NCBI GenBank assembly: GCA_036702975.1
Contig: DATNPX010000058.1
Span: 1 to 18,816 of the forward strand
Origin: DATNPX01 sp036702975
Lineage (GTDB): Bacteria; Cyanobacteriota; Vampirovibrionia; Obscuribacterales; Obscuribacteraceae
Direction of reading: 5' to 3'
Length of the DNA: 18,816 nucleotides
Shown here: one piece after another, positions 8,578-15,998 of the stretch
How the letters are laid out: each line of letters starts with the position of its first letter
How positions within the stretch are numbered: the first letter of the stretch is position 1
The notes under the pieces: model-generated
Told to the model about the DNA's origin: nothing
Database searches by the model: none
Seen by the model: the letters and a program-made list of their open reading frames with translations, nothing else
Program-made: the position numbers and the translations under genes

Positions 8578-9768
8578 ATGAGAAGCAATCCACGGATAAC
8601 AGCAGTGCGAGAGGCTTTCGTAAAACAATTCCATGCCGAACCTGAGCTGGTTGTGCAGGCTCCAGGGCGGGTCAATTTAATTGGTGAGCACACTGATTAC
8701 AATGAAGGATTTGTTTTTCCAACGGCAATCGACCGCGAAATGATAGTGGCGGCTTCGCCCAATGGCACTGACGAAATCGTGGCTTACTCGCTCGATTACG
8801 GCGAGAGCGATCGATTCAACCTGGGCAACATTGTGAAAAGCGAGGGACACGCCTGGTCTGATTACTTGCGAGGCGTACTCGCTATTCTTCAGAAACGCAA
8901 ATTCAAACTGAGTGGATTCAACGCCGTGCTCGCCGGAAACGTCCCTCAGGGCGCCGGGCTGAGTTCGTCAGCCGCATACGAAGTCGCAGTCGTAACTCTC
9001 TGCAACGCCATCGACAACCTTTCGATCGGCGGAAAAGACGTGGCTTTGATAGCGCAGCAAGCCGAAAACGAATTTGTGGGAATGCAGTGCGGAATTATGG
9101 ATCAATTCATATCCGCCCTGGGCCAGGAGGATACGGCATTGATGATTGATTGCCGCAGTCTCGACTTCCGCCCCGTTCCGTTGAAACTGGCGGAACGTGG
9201 TTGCTCGATTGTAATCACCAACTCAGGCGTGCGGCGCGGACTCGTCGATAGCGAATATAACGCCAGACGCGCAGAATGCGCAGAGGGAGTCGACTCACTC
9301 TCGAACCTCACCTCCCGCAAATTGAACAGCTTGCGCGACATCGAGCTTGACGAATTTGAAAAGCACGCCCACAAACTCTCCGATAAGGTAGCCCGACGCT
9401 GCAGACACGTAATCTCTGAGAATAAGCGGGTTCTAGATGCCGTCGCAGCACTGGAAAGCTCACAATTGGACAAATTCGGCAAATTGATGAATGAATCTCA
9501 TAAGTCTTTGCGTGATGACTTCGAGGTAAGCTGCCCTGAAGTCGATGTTCTTGTAGAACTCTCACAGCAACATCCAGGAGTTCTCGGGGCGCGCATGACG
9601 GGCGCGGGGTTTGGCGGATGCACAGTTGCAATCATGGCTGACGATAGTGTTGAGGGCTTCCGCTCGGCAGTCGTATCCGAGTACGAAAAGCGGACGCGCA
9701 AAAAGTCCGAGGTTTATGTGTGCGCCTCAACAGCCGGAGCACGGCTTTTGACCGGCGTAACAGCCTGA
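8578..9768 (+). CDS. galK: Galactokinase
   Basis: Phosphorylates galactose at C1 with ATP, the entry step of the Leloir pathway. The 396-residue GHMP kinase has all three family motifs: galactose-binding PGRVNLIGEHTDY (29-41; R31, E37, H38 and D40), the ATP loop PQGAGLSSSA (123-132), and MTGAGFGGCTVA (340-351). D175 in CGIMDQF is the expected catalytic base. A GGAG at 8567-8570 lies 7 nt before the ATG, so it has its own ribosome binding site and need not be coupled to galT, from which the 15-bp array separates it. No galM or galactose transporter is in the window. Confidence 0.96.
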   Translation: MRSNPRITAVREAFVKQFHAEPELVVQAPGRVNLIGEHTDYNEGFVFPTAIDREMIVAASPNGTDEIVAYSLDYGESDRFNLGNIVKSEGHAWSDYLRGVLAILQKRKFKLSGFNAVLAGNVPQGAGLSSSAAYEVAVVTLCNAIDNLSIGGKDVALIAQQAENEFVGMQCGIMDQFISALGQEDTALMIDCRSLDFRPVPLKLAERGCSIVITNSGVRRGLVDSEYNARRAECAEGVDSLSNLTSRKLNSLRDIELDEFEKHAHKLSDKVARRCRHVISENKRVLDAVAALESSQLDKFGKLMNESHKSLRDDFEVSCPEVDVLVELSQQHPGVLGARMTGAGFGGCTVAIMADDSVEGFRSAVVSEYEKRTRKKSEVYVCASTAGARLLTGVTA

Positions 9769-9776
9769 TTTAATGA

Positions 9777-9804
9777 TTGACATTTACGGGTACGAATCTA
9801 CTAT
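9777..9804 (+). promoter_or_regulatory. Sigma-70-like promoter for the desaturase-MOSC pair
   Basis: A perfect TTGACA -35 at 9777-9782 and a TACTAT -10 (4 of 6 to consensus) at 9799-9804 are separated by 16 bp. It starts 8 bp after the galK stop and would begin a transcript near 9811, giving a leader of about 90 nt that holds the 9810-9864 direct repeat. No other candidate upstream of the desaturase is as good. Confidence 0.5.
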
Positions 9805-9809
9805 AGGTA

Positions 9810-9864
9810 GAACTTATCCGTTCGGACTCAGTTTCAGTATTGAACTTATCTACTCGGACTCAGT
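9810..9864 (+). repeat. 23-bp direct repeat in the desaturase leader
   Basis: Two copies, 9810-9832 and 9842-9864, have period 32 and differ at three adjacent positions: GAACTTATC, then CGT or TAC, then TCGGACTCAGT. They lie immediately downstream of the likely -10 box. Copy 1 also contains the small palindrome TCCGTTCGGA. They could be operator half-sites, an RNA-level element, or another of the short spacer repeats seen in this window. Confidence 0.75.
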
Positions 9865-9899
9865 GTAGTAATACTTACCAACCGCAATAAGGCTTTCAG

Positions 9900-10943
9900 A
9901 TGACCGTTGACGCCAACTATGCTGGCACTGATACTATCAACCGTTTTGTTAAGTCGGCAAAGCCAATATTGGCGCGGGGATTGGTAGATTTGCTCGTCTG
10001 GTCCTGGGGAATGCTGATCCTTGGTCTCGCGGTTTATGTGCTGTTTCCGAACGTCCTCACATTCGCCTTCGCATTTCTTGTGGTCACGTCTCGCATGGGA
10101 GCGCTGCTCGCCATAGCTCATGACGCCCATCACGGCACATTTTTGCCAAACCGAAAATGGAATGACCTGGTCGCCGCCTGGTTCTGCGCCTACCCGGTAG
10201 GGTCAATTTACAGCTCTTCCAGGGCCGTTCATATGGCGCATCACAAACTTCTCAATACGCCCGAAGATCCAGACCGAAACTTCCATTTCGAAGACAATAA
10301 AAGCACTCCACAACAATTCGCCTGGCACTTTTTGCGTCTGGTTTTCGGTGGGCAGCTATGGACCAGCATTGTCGTCAATGGTATCTTGCGCCCGATTCAA
10401 AAAGACGCAGCACCGACGCAGAACAAGCCTGCACCAGTCGTAGTGCTAACGCGAAAAGGGCATCCGGAGATACTTAATCTTGTCCCAGTGCAGCTGGTGA
10501 TCTGGGGCGCACTGTGGGCGGTATCAGGTCAGTGGTGGCTTTATCTGGCAGTATGGCTGGGTCCGATTTTCACACTTGGGACTTTCCTCGGCTTCCTGCG
10601 TGGCTTCGTGGACCATGCCAGGCTTCCTGACGACAACGCAGTCAATTCATCTGAGCGTCTCGTCACCGTATTGAACGCTAATTTCTTAGAACGAGCCTTT
10701 CTTGCGCCGTATGACTTCAAATATCATGCGGAACATCATATGTTTCCGAGCGTGCCTCACTATCATTTACATGAACTGCATACGATTTTGCAAGCAGATG
10801 AGAATTACCGCCATCGCTATCTGATGCGTCCGTCATATACAGCTTTCATCAAAGAATACTGGAGTCAAATAAGCAGGAATGCTCAACAAGGCTCCAATGC
10901 GCCTGCGGCTCCAGCCGCGGCTCATCCATCGGTGCAAAAGTGA
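9900..10943 (+). CDS. Membrane fatty acid desaturase
   Basis: Integral membrane di-iron desaturase of the acyl-lipid/acyl-CoA type, introducing double bonds into fatty acyl chains and so tuning membrane fluidity. The 347-residue protein has the three histidine boxes in order: HDAHH (74-78), HMAHH (111-115) and HAEHH (276-280), with an additional H239 in VDHARLP that may complete the iron shell. Hydrophobic pairs at about 30-70 and 192-235 form the membrane segments. The C-terminus is an Ala/Pro-rich tail. An AAGG about 8-11 nt upstream supports the ATG. Regiospecificity cannot be read from sequence; a carotenoid or other lipid hydroxylase is a less likely alternative. The stop overlaps the MOSC gene start by GTGA. 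Confidence 0.88.
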   Translation: MTVDANYAGTDTINRFVKSAKPILARGLVDLLVWSWGMLILGLAVYVLFPNVLTFAFAFLVVTSRMGALLAIAHDAHHGTFLPNRKWNDLVAAWFCAYPVGSIYSSSRAVHMAHHKLLNTPEDPDRNFHFEDNKSTPQQFAWHFLRLVFGGQLWTSIVVNGILRPIQKDAAPTQNKPAPVVVLTRKGHPEILNLVPVQLVIWGALWAVSGQWWLYLAVWLGPIFTLGTFLGFLRGFVDHARLPDDNAVNSSERLVTVLNANFLERAFLAPYDFKYHAEHHMFPSVPHYHLHELHTILQADENYRHRYLMRPSYTAFIKEYWSQISRNAQQGSNAPAAPAAAHPSVQK

Positions 10944-11605
10944 TTACTGATGCAAGATTGGTCACCATTTGCGTCGCCAGGCCGAAACTTGTGCTGTTCG
11001 AAGGTCGCACCGTTCAGACTGCAATTTTTAAAACTCCAGTCACGGGCAAGATTGAGCTGAAAAAACTGAATCTGGCAGGAGACAAGCAAGCAGATCTAAC
11101 TGTGCATGGCGGACCCGACAAAGCAGTATATTCATATCCACTGGAACACTACGAGTGGTGGCAAGAACAATTGCCGGGTGTGGAGTTCGAACATGGGAAA
11201 TTTGGTGAAAATTTTACGACTACAGGACTTCTGGAAGAAGACGTTTATATCGGCGATGAATTCAGCGTCGGAAGCGCCGTCATCAAAGCAGCACAACCAA
11301 GAATTCCTTGCTACAAGCTGGCAGTGAAATTCAAACGCAGCGACATCATCAAAAGGTTTCTGAAAAGCGGACGAAGCGGAATCTATTTCTCTGTCGTTGA
11401 GGAAGGAGAGCTATCGCCGGGGGATGAAATCAAATTTCTGCGCAGCGACGGTCTGGGCATAGGAGTGCATGCAATCGCTGACCTTTTCACCGGGCGCTCA
11501 CCTCTTGATACTGATTTGATTGAACGCGCGCTTGATTCGCAACTAGCAGACCAGATGAAGATGTTCATCAAAGGGTTGCGAATCAGTCATGATTCGTCGC
11601 CCTGA
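10940..11605 (+). CDS. MOSC domain-containing protein (YiiM-like)
   Basis: MOSC (molybdenum cofactor sulfurase C-terminal) domain protein. YiiM/YuaD-type members use the molybdenum cofactor to reduce N-hydroxylated compounds. The 221-residue protein has the family stretch DLTVHGGPDKAVYSY (52-66), GENF (89-92) and the conserved cysteine C124 in QPRIPCYKL, the expected molybdenum ligand. A C-terminal 3-alpha bundle (about 175-215) matches YiiM architecture. The start is a GTG overlapping the desaturase TGA by 4 bp, so it is coupled to the desaturase; the pairing is not one I know to be standard. No cofactor-biosynthesis gene is in the window. It ends directly against the stop of the convergent secreted protein gene, with no terminator between. 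Confidence 0.87.
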   Translation: MITDARLVTICVARPKLVLFEGRTVQTAIFKTPVTGKIELKKLNLAGDKQADLTVHGGPDKAVYSYPLEHYEWWQEQLPGVEFEHGKFGENFTTTGLLEEDVYIGDEFSVGSAVIKAAQPRIPCYKLAVKFKRSDIIKRFLKSGRSGIYFSVVEEGELSPGDEIKFLRSDGLGIGVHAIADLFTGRSPLDTDLIERALDSQLADQMKMFIKGLRISHDSSP

Positions 11606-12475
11606 CTATTTCACTTCCTGGAAATCGACCTGTCCGTGATTCAGCGTTTCGATATCATCGAAAAACGGGCTCGACAGCATCTGCTTCAGAAAATCATGCT
11701 TGAATGCTTTGGCAGAGCCCATCTTCTTAACGTCAGCGCAGCCATTCCACACGCTTTCTAGAAAAGTATTTGCTTCTTTTGCGTGACCTGAATAATACAA
11801 GTTGAGCATGTAGCCGCTCAAAACTGACGTTGTGCCTTTTTTCAGATATTCCTTCACCTCTTCAACAGACGGTTGGGGATTTTTGTCTCTGCCACTCCGC
11901 ATGCGCTCCAGGTCAACTTTGAATTTGCCCGACTGCCACCGCAATGCCACGACCGGCATGTCAGTGACGCCTGCCCCCCAGTAACGAAAAGTAGCATCCT
12001 CAATCAGAATAACAGGCAGCCCAGAAACATTCGATGGCGAAGTCAGCATATGTCCATCACCTGCGTCGAAGTGCCAGATTCGTGAAGCTTTGTTTGAAAG
12101 CGAATAAATATCGTAGGTGTAACAGCAGTGCGCGCCACCATTCCAGGTGCGCACAATCAAGTCTTTCGTGCCGCTCCCGTCAAAGTCGAACAGAGGCAAA
12201 TTTGAACCCTCGTAGCCGAGATTCGGCTCTTTGCTGGTCGGATCAACCAATGCAAAGTTGTGAGCCGTCTGGTCGAGCAAATTCTTCCTGTCTTTTTGTA
12301 GAAGAAACCTCTGGTCGCCGTCGTTGCGCTCTCTTATTTCAACGTGATAGTGTCCTGCAGGCGTTTGCAGCTCGAATGTTTGCAAGTCAGCCGCGTTTGC
12401 GCAGACGGTGCAGAGAGATAAAAGCGCTGTGATGGCTAATGTGTATGCTGAGCGCATGGTGATGGAAAACGGCAT
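11606..12475 (-). CDS. Secreted protein with FG-GAP/VCBS-like segment, function unknown
   Basis: The predicted product has a signal peptide ending in CANA|AD and a mature region of about 260 residues. The clearest motif is FDFDGSGTKDLIV followed by RTWNGGAHCCYTYDIYSL, a calcium-loop-like FG-GAP blade with a conserved GGAHCC as seen in many uncharacterised exported bacterial proteins. The C-terminal third is helical and charged. The frame is open to an ATG at 12554-12556, but that would place about 30 extra polar residues before the signal peptide; ATGs at 12473-12475 and 12455-12457 fit better. A TATGAT -10-like box at 12509-12514 on this strand would start a transcript near 12502, also favouring the later starts. 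No strong Shine-Dalgarno precedes any of them. Confidence 0.7.
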   Translation of the reverse strand: MPFSITMRSAYTLAITALLSLCTVCANAADLQTFELQTPAGHYHVEIRERNDGDQRFLLQKDRKNLLDQTAHNFALVDPTSKEPNLGYEGSNLPLFDFDGSGTKDLIVRTWNGGAHCCYTYDIYSLSNKASRIWHFDAGDGHMLTSPSNVSGLPVILIEDATFRYWGAGVTDMPVVALRWQSGKFKVDLERMRSGRDKNPQPSVEEVKEYLKKGTTSVLSGYMLNLYYSGHAKEANTFLESVWNGCADVKKMGSAKAFKHDFLKQMLSSPFFDDIETLNHGQVDFQEVK

Positions 12476-12577
12476 AAATGTTTCACTGATTAGATGAGGT
12501 AACTCTACATCATAGCCTGGCGAAGGTCTGGCGAAATGGGAACTTATCGATGGCATTTCTGCGACAATTAGCCATTA

Positions 12578-13069
12578 ATGACTCCACGGGAAGTCAAGCA
12601 TCCGATGTTGCATATTAAAAATGGAAAATTCACGTTCGATAGATCGATGATTCGACAAGACCCAAGCAGCAATTTGAAAGACCTCTGGTTTCGCGAAAAT
12701 GCCTGCGCGCAAATCTATGAGCATTTTTTACAAACACTGCAAGATCCTTCAATGATCGAGATGGCGAATTGGTGCATGTCGGCACACAAACTGAACGCAG
12801 ATAAATTGCACGCGCAGATGCTGCGGCTGGGTGACGACGTGCATCTAACCGACCACTGGCGCGATCTCGCCAGCATTCCTGATATGCTGGCAACTTCATT
12901 GGGCACGACGATTGCCGTTTCAGACCTGGGATTGATGGAGACTGACCTGCTCAATGAATATTTGTCGAAACTTCAAAACTTCGACGGAGAAAATCTCGAT
13001 CTTTTGCAGCACGAACTGCTGCCGGTGCAATACAAATGTTTGCAGGCATGGGGACCTGTGCCGTCATAA
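12578..13069 (+). CDS. Unrecognised helical cytoplasmic protein, 163 aa
   Basis: I do not recognise this family. After a short beta-like start (KNGKFTFDRSMI) the protein is dominated by amphipathic helices from about residue 35 to the end, with regularly spaced His and Cys (W C M S A H K near 66-72) but no convincing metal motif; a four-helix ferritin-like fold is possible but unproved. It has no signal peptide or membrane segment. Two starts are open: 12578, and 12605 with a distant GGAAG; neither has a good ribosome binding site. It is divergent from the secreted FG-GAP-like gene. A GTGCCG/CGGCAC inverted repeat spans its stop but has no T-tract. Confidence 0.65.
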   Translation: MTPREVKHPMLHIKNGKFTFDRSMIRQDPSSNLKDLWFRENACAQIYEHFLQTLQDPSMIEMANWCMSAHKLNADKLHAQMLRLGDDVHLTDHWRDLASIPDMLATSLGTTIAVSDLGLMETDLLNEYLSKLQNFDGENLDLLQHELLPVQYKCLQAWGPVPS

Positions 13070-13565
13070 CCTCAACATCGGCACCGGCACAAAGTGCACT
13101 TGCATTTTCAGTCGAACATTTGCTGTCTTGCTGAAGATCCAAAGCTGTCAGCTCATTCAAAACGAAATCAACATTCTTGTGTATCTCGCTCACACTGCGC
13201 TTTAGCTCGGAGCGGTTTATGATGAAAGTGATTAGTGTCTTGCTCAAAGTTTTATATCCAAATTATTTGTCTCAATAGGTTCGGATTAGCACTGCGATGA
13301 ATTGTTCGCCACGATAGGATGATGTAACCGCGCACCAGTAAGCTTTTGCGCTGTTTTCAATCACAAGCCGTCCTGCACCTGCATGAGCGACAACGTCGAC
13401 AAAAAACGACATGTCTTTATTCAATCACCGTTGCACAATTCATCAGAAATTGAACTCAGCAGTTCGTTCTGCTCAGCTTTGTTGTAGTACCATAATCAGC
13501 GGTCTTATGCACCCAGTTACCACGAGCATAAGAGCCAGTAGGAGATAGTATTCAACGGAGGACTG
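13070..13565. other. 496-bp spacer with no confident gene
   Basis: No long supported frame. It holds a possible 46-residue minus-strand ORF (13272-13412), a 19-codon plus-strand frame at 13220 with a GGAG upstream that ends too early to trust, a hairpin AGCAG-ttcgtt-CTGCT at 13458-13473, and a CATAAT -10-like box at 13491-13496 that could serve the secreted protein gene at 13566. A minus-strand TTG-initiated frame (12951-13247) runs through but is largely antisense to the previous gene at its far end. Confidence 0.5.
13272..13412 (-). CDS. Possible small protein, 46 aa
   Basis: An ATG-started frame of 46 codons ending in TGA, with a protein-like composition (MSFFVDVVAHAGAGRLVIEN at the start, aromatic residues in the middle, IAVLIRTY at the end). 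The upstream context has only a weak AAAG as ribosome binding site. It could be a genuine small gene, a decayed fragment or chance; no family is recognised. Confidence 0.25.
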   Translation of the reverse strand: MSFFVDVVAHAGAGRLVIENSAKAYWCAVTSSYRGEQFIAVLIRTY

Positions 13566-14339
13566 ATGTACAAATACTTAGCATTCTTATTGACAGTTGC
13601 GATGGCTTTTGCCACTTCAACTGCAGGAGCATTCGCTGTCACAGGCCCAAACAATCCAATTATTATTCCAGCTGAATGCGGAGACTCTTTGACGACTGCT
13701 GGATTCGTTTCATCATCAGGTTTTCCGCTTGCAGCGACGGCCGGTGAAGGAGTCGCGGGTGGTGTCATCGTTCAACCAAACTTTACAGACATTACTGATA
13801 TTGCGAACCTGGCACCACTGCCGAAAGGCAACCTCGGTTTTACAACCGTTCTCAACCAGCAAACTGGAACGCCTTTGCTGCTGATCGAAGTAGCATACAC
13901 TTTCGTCAATGGTGGCGGTACCACCATTAGCGCAATAAGCCTTTTGCCTACCGCTGCAGTCGATGGAAACATTGCCACCAACACAAAACTGCTCAAGGGC
14001 AAACAGCTCCAACTCAAAATTACAGCCGACACAAACCTGTTTAATTTGAGAACAGTTCTGACTAACAACATTGGCGAGAATCCAAATGTAGATTCCACCA
14101 ATTTTCAACTCAGGGGAATTGCACCATTAGTAACTAACACTGGTGCCGCTGGTACTCAAGCCATCGCCTATGCAAACAACTTTGCTTTGAATGTTCCGTC
14201 GGCTCTATTTCCACCGGTTGACAATCAAACCAACGTTACCGTTAACAAGAGCACATCCAACTTGAATTGCTCGTCCTTCGCAACACTGCAGCCTGTGCTG
14301 AACGCAGTACACGCAGCTGCCCTAACATCTGTCAAATAG
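13566..14339 (+). CDS. Secreted Thr/Asn/Ala-rich protein of unknown function
   Basis: A 257-residue product with a clear Sec signal peptide (about residues 1-24) and a mature part rich in Thr, Asn, Ala, Val and Leu, poor in charged residues, and predicted mostly beta. Two cysteines (near residue 38 and near the C-terminus in NCSSF) may pair. No repeat unit, anchor motif, sorting signal or catalytic motif is visible. The composition fits an extracellular or surface beta-structure protein. GGAGG at 13556-13560 precedes the ATG with about 5 nt spacing, one of the best ribosome binding sites in the window, suggesting strong expression. A hairpin terminator follows 33 bp after the stop, so it is probably monocistronic. 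Confidence 0.75.
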   Translation: MYKYLAFLLTVAMAFATSTAGAFAVTGPNNPIIIPAECGDSLTTAGFVSSSGFPLAATAGEGVAGGVIVQPNFTDITDIANLAPLPKGNLGFTTVLNQQTGTPLLLIEVAYTFVNGGGTTISAISLLPTAAVDGNIATNTKLLKGKQLQLKITADTNLFNLRTVLTNNIGENPNVDSTNFQLRGIAPLVTNTGAAGTQAIAYANNFALNVPSALFPPVDNQTNVTVNKSTSNLNCSSFATLQPVLNAVHAAALTSVK

Positions 14340-14372
14340 CATTGGCAGATTAACCAACGAATAGCAACGACT

Positions 14373-14398
14373 AAAGGGGGCGCGAAGGCGCTCCCTTT
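14373..14398 (+). terminator. Intrinsic-type terminator after the secreted protein gene
   Basis: Arms AAAGGGGGCGC and GCGCTCCCTTT pair over 11 bp (one G-T) around a GAAG tetraloop. The 3' arm ends in TTT followed by CTCGTT, so the U-tract is short. It lies 33 bp after the stop at 14339. Confidence 0.75.
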
Positions 14399-14439
14399 CT
14401 CGTTCAGACTGCGTGGATGCCAGGTGAGCGCGCGGCTAA

Positions 14440-14619
14440 TGCAAAGACGATGAGACTGTGCCGTCATGGTCAAATGTGACTGAAATGCAGATTGAGCCTG
14501 ATCATGCAGCACGAGCACACGGAAATTTGCACCACCGTTTGCCCACTTACCATGATGAAAGGACTTCATATATCATTAGTGCGCTGCCCGATCGGAGTGT
14601 GATTGCGAACTATGCCTAG
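14440..14619 (+). other. Open, protein-like stretch next to the IS; possible gene remnant
   Basis: Between the terminator and the IS left end, one frame is open for 59 codons after a TAA at 14437 and ends with TAG at 14617-14619. It reads like protein (for example PDHAARAHGNLHHRLPTYHD and SYIISALPDRSVIANYA) but has no ribosome binding site and no recognised family. It stops before the IS, so it is not the missing 5' end of the nuclease gene beyond the IS. A decayed gene tail or chance are both possible. Confidence 0.25.
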
Positions 14620-14641
14620 CTCGAAGACACGTTGTGAGAGG

Positions 14642-14662
14642 TGGACCCCAAAAACTGGGCCA
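14642..14662 (+). repeat. IS left inverted repeat
   Basis: TGGACCCC...TGGGCCA matches the inverted complement of the right end at 13 of 21 positions, in two conserved blocks (outer TGGxCCC and inner TGGGCCA) with identical spacing. Confidence 0.7.
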
Positions 14663-14718
14663 CTAGCTAAGTGAGGCTTCTGCTCCTAAAGTAGACACAT
14701 GCTTGAAAGGAGCATCAC

Positions 14719-15000
14719 TTGAAAAGTACTCGAAGAAAACATAGTCCGGAGTTCAAAGCAAAGGTAGCAATGGCCGCCGCTCGCGGCGACAAAACAATTT
14801 CAGAGCTCGCCAGCGAGTTTAAAGTTCATCCGCATCAAATCACAATGTGGAAAAAGGTCTTGGTCGAGAATGTGACGGTACTCTTCGAAAAGCCCAGCAG
14901 CACCGGCGAGACCAAGAACGAAGATTCAGAACCGCTCTACGCTAAGATCGGACAGCTAACGATTGAGCGCGATTTTTTAGCACGCAAGCTCGGTCACTGA
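14719..15000 (+). CDS. IS3-family transposase OrfA
   Basis: A 93-residue DNA-binding protein with the family helix-turn-helix (ISELASEFKVHPHQITMWKK, about 28-47) that recognises the IS ends, followed by a short coiled region (LYAKIGQLTIERDFLARKL). It starts at TTG 14719 with GGAG at 14709-14712, 6 nt away. The frame ends just past a T TTT TTA heptamer (14973-14979), where ribosomes can slip into the orfB frame to make the OrfAB transposase. The Shine-Dalgarno can pair into two alternative hairpins (ATGCT/AGCAT and GCTCC/GGAGC), which may limit expression from outside transcripts. Confidence 0.88.
   Translation: MKSTRRKHSPEFKAKVAMAAARGDKTISELASEFKVHPHQITMWKKVLVENVTVLFEKPSSTGETKNEDSEPLYAKIGQLTIERDFLARKLGH
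14973..14979 (+). promoter_or_regulatory. Programmed -1 frameshift site T TTT TTA
   Basis: In the orfA frame the codons read GAT TTT TTA, an X XXY YYZ slippery heptamer. The orfB frame is open from 14967 through to 15956, so a -1 slip here gives one continuous OrfAB protein. A possible stimulatory stem GCTCG (14988-14992) / CGAGC (15026-15030) begins 8 nt downstream and encloses a GTC-GCGA-GAC mini-hairpin. Confidence 0.6.
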
Positions 15001-15050
15001 GTCGCGAGACACGGCTTTCACTAATCGAGCGTGAGAACAAAGAACTCTCT

Positions 15051-15956
15051 GTGAAACGGCAGTGCGTGCTTTTTGGTGTTTCTCGTTCATCCTTGTATTA
15101 CCAACCGGCCAGCGCACCGCCGGCGGATTTGGAAATCATGCGGATCTTGGACGAGCAATATCTGAAAACGCCATTTTTCGGATCTCGCAGAATGGTAGAG
15201 GCATTGCGCGACCGCGGCTACACAGTTAATCGCAAACGCGTGCGGCGGCTCATGCGGCTGATGGGATTGCAAGCAATCTATCAGAAGCCCAGGACGTCCG
15301 TTGCATCGCCCGATCATAAGAAGTATCCATATCTGCTTGGGGGGATTACGATCGATAGACCGGGACAAGTCTCTGCCTCGGACATCACCTACATTCCGAT
15401 GGCGAGGGGATTTTTGTATCTGGTGGCAGTAATTGATTGGAACAGTCGATTCATTCTGGGTTGGCGCCTTTCGAACACGATGGAATCTACGTTCTGCGGG
15501 GAGGCCCTGAAAGATTCCCTGTCATACGGGACTCCAGAAATCTTCAATACGGATCAAGGCAGCCAGTTCACTGATAAAGACTTCACCGACATTCTGGAGG
15601 ATTGCGGCATAGCAATAAGCATGGACGGCAAAGGTCGCTGGATGGATAACGTGTTTGTTGAAAGGCTCTGGCGAAGCCTGAAGTACGAGGAGGTGTATCT
15701 TAAGGCATATGATTCTGTAGGAGATGCGCGCGCAGGAATCGCCGCGTGGATTGAGTTCTACAATTTCGAACGGCCGCACCAAGCTTTGGGGTATCTAACG
15801 CCGTGGGAAGCATACTGCAACAAGCCAAAACCAGCTCAGGCAGTCCCTTTAATTTCAGGAGACATGAAGGTTAAGCAAAATGCTATTGAAGTATATAATT
15901 TGGATATGATACCGTATTCAATACCTGAACAAGAGCAGGAAGTCATTAACACTTAG
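15051..15956 (+). CDS. IS3-family transposase OrfB (DDE integrase domain)
   Basis: Catalytic half of the transposase, which cuts and joins the IS ends. From the GTG at 15051 (301 residues) it has the HTH_21-like region (about 25-75) and an rve integrase core with D111 (ASDITYIPM), D168 (FNTDQGSQFTD) and E204 (DNVFVERLWRSLK). The last two are separated by 35 residues, the canonical DD(35)E spacing, and the YNFERPHQALGYLTP block follows. A 46-residue tail after PWEAY reaches almost to the IS end. The frame is open upstream to 14967, so the functional product is probably the frameshifted OrfAB. Its TAG stop is followed in the same frame by the nuclease-like gene's reading frame. Confidence 0.93.
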   Translation: MKRQCVLFGVSRSSLYYQPASAPPADLEIMRILDEQYLKTPFFGSRRMVEALRDRGYTVNRKRVRRLMRLMGLQAIYQKPRTSVASPDHKKYPYLLGGITIDRPGQVSASDITYIPMARGFLYLVAVIDWNSRFILGWRLSNTMESTFCGEALKDSLSYGTPEIFNTDQGSQFTDKDFTDILEDCGIAISMDGKGRWMDNVFVERLWRSLKYEEVYLKAYDSVGDARAGIAAWIEFYNFERPHQALGYLTPWEAYCNKPKPAQAVPLISGDMKVKQNAIEVYNLDMIPYSIPEQEQEVINT

Positions 15957-15969
15957 TTCCTAAAGAAGC

Positions 15970-15990
15970 TGGCCCAAACAACCGGGCCCA
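15970..15990 (-). repeat. IS right inverted repeat
   Basis: On the minus strand this reads TGGGCCCG...TGGGCCA, pairing with the left end in both conserved blocks. It lies 14 bp after the orfB stop. Confidence 0.7.
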
Positions 15991-15998
15991 CTTCTCCT

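Larger units (their letters stand above)
14642..15990 (+). mobile_element. IS3-family insertion sequence, about 1.35 kb
   Basis: Contains orfA and orfB in the relative -1 frame arrangement of the IS3 family and is bounded by imperfect 21-bp inverted repeats beginning 5'-TGG, as usual for the family. Both reading frames are intact, so the element may be active. No matching 3-4 bp target duplication is seen: the left flank ends AGG and the right flank begins CTT. Left and right flanks instead extend the inverted symmetry outward (GAGAGG versus GAGAAG), so the true ends could be a few bases further out. The subgroup is not assigned. Confidence 0.85.

Noticed and set aside
8349..8693. Minus-strand ORF with SQRTN/K pentapeptide repeats
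   Set aside because: It is the antisense reading of the 15-bp array and of the galT and galK ends, with no ribosome binding site.
12951..13247. Minus-strand 98-codon frame with partly protein-like sequence
   Set aside because: TTG start without a ribosome binding site and 119 bp antisense to the end of the 12578 gene; too weak to call.
14440..14619. Missing 5' end of the nuclease gene on the left side of the IS
   Set aside because: The frame closes with TAG before the IS, and no frame crosses from the left flank into the gene.
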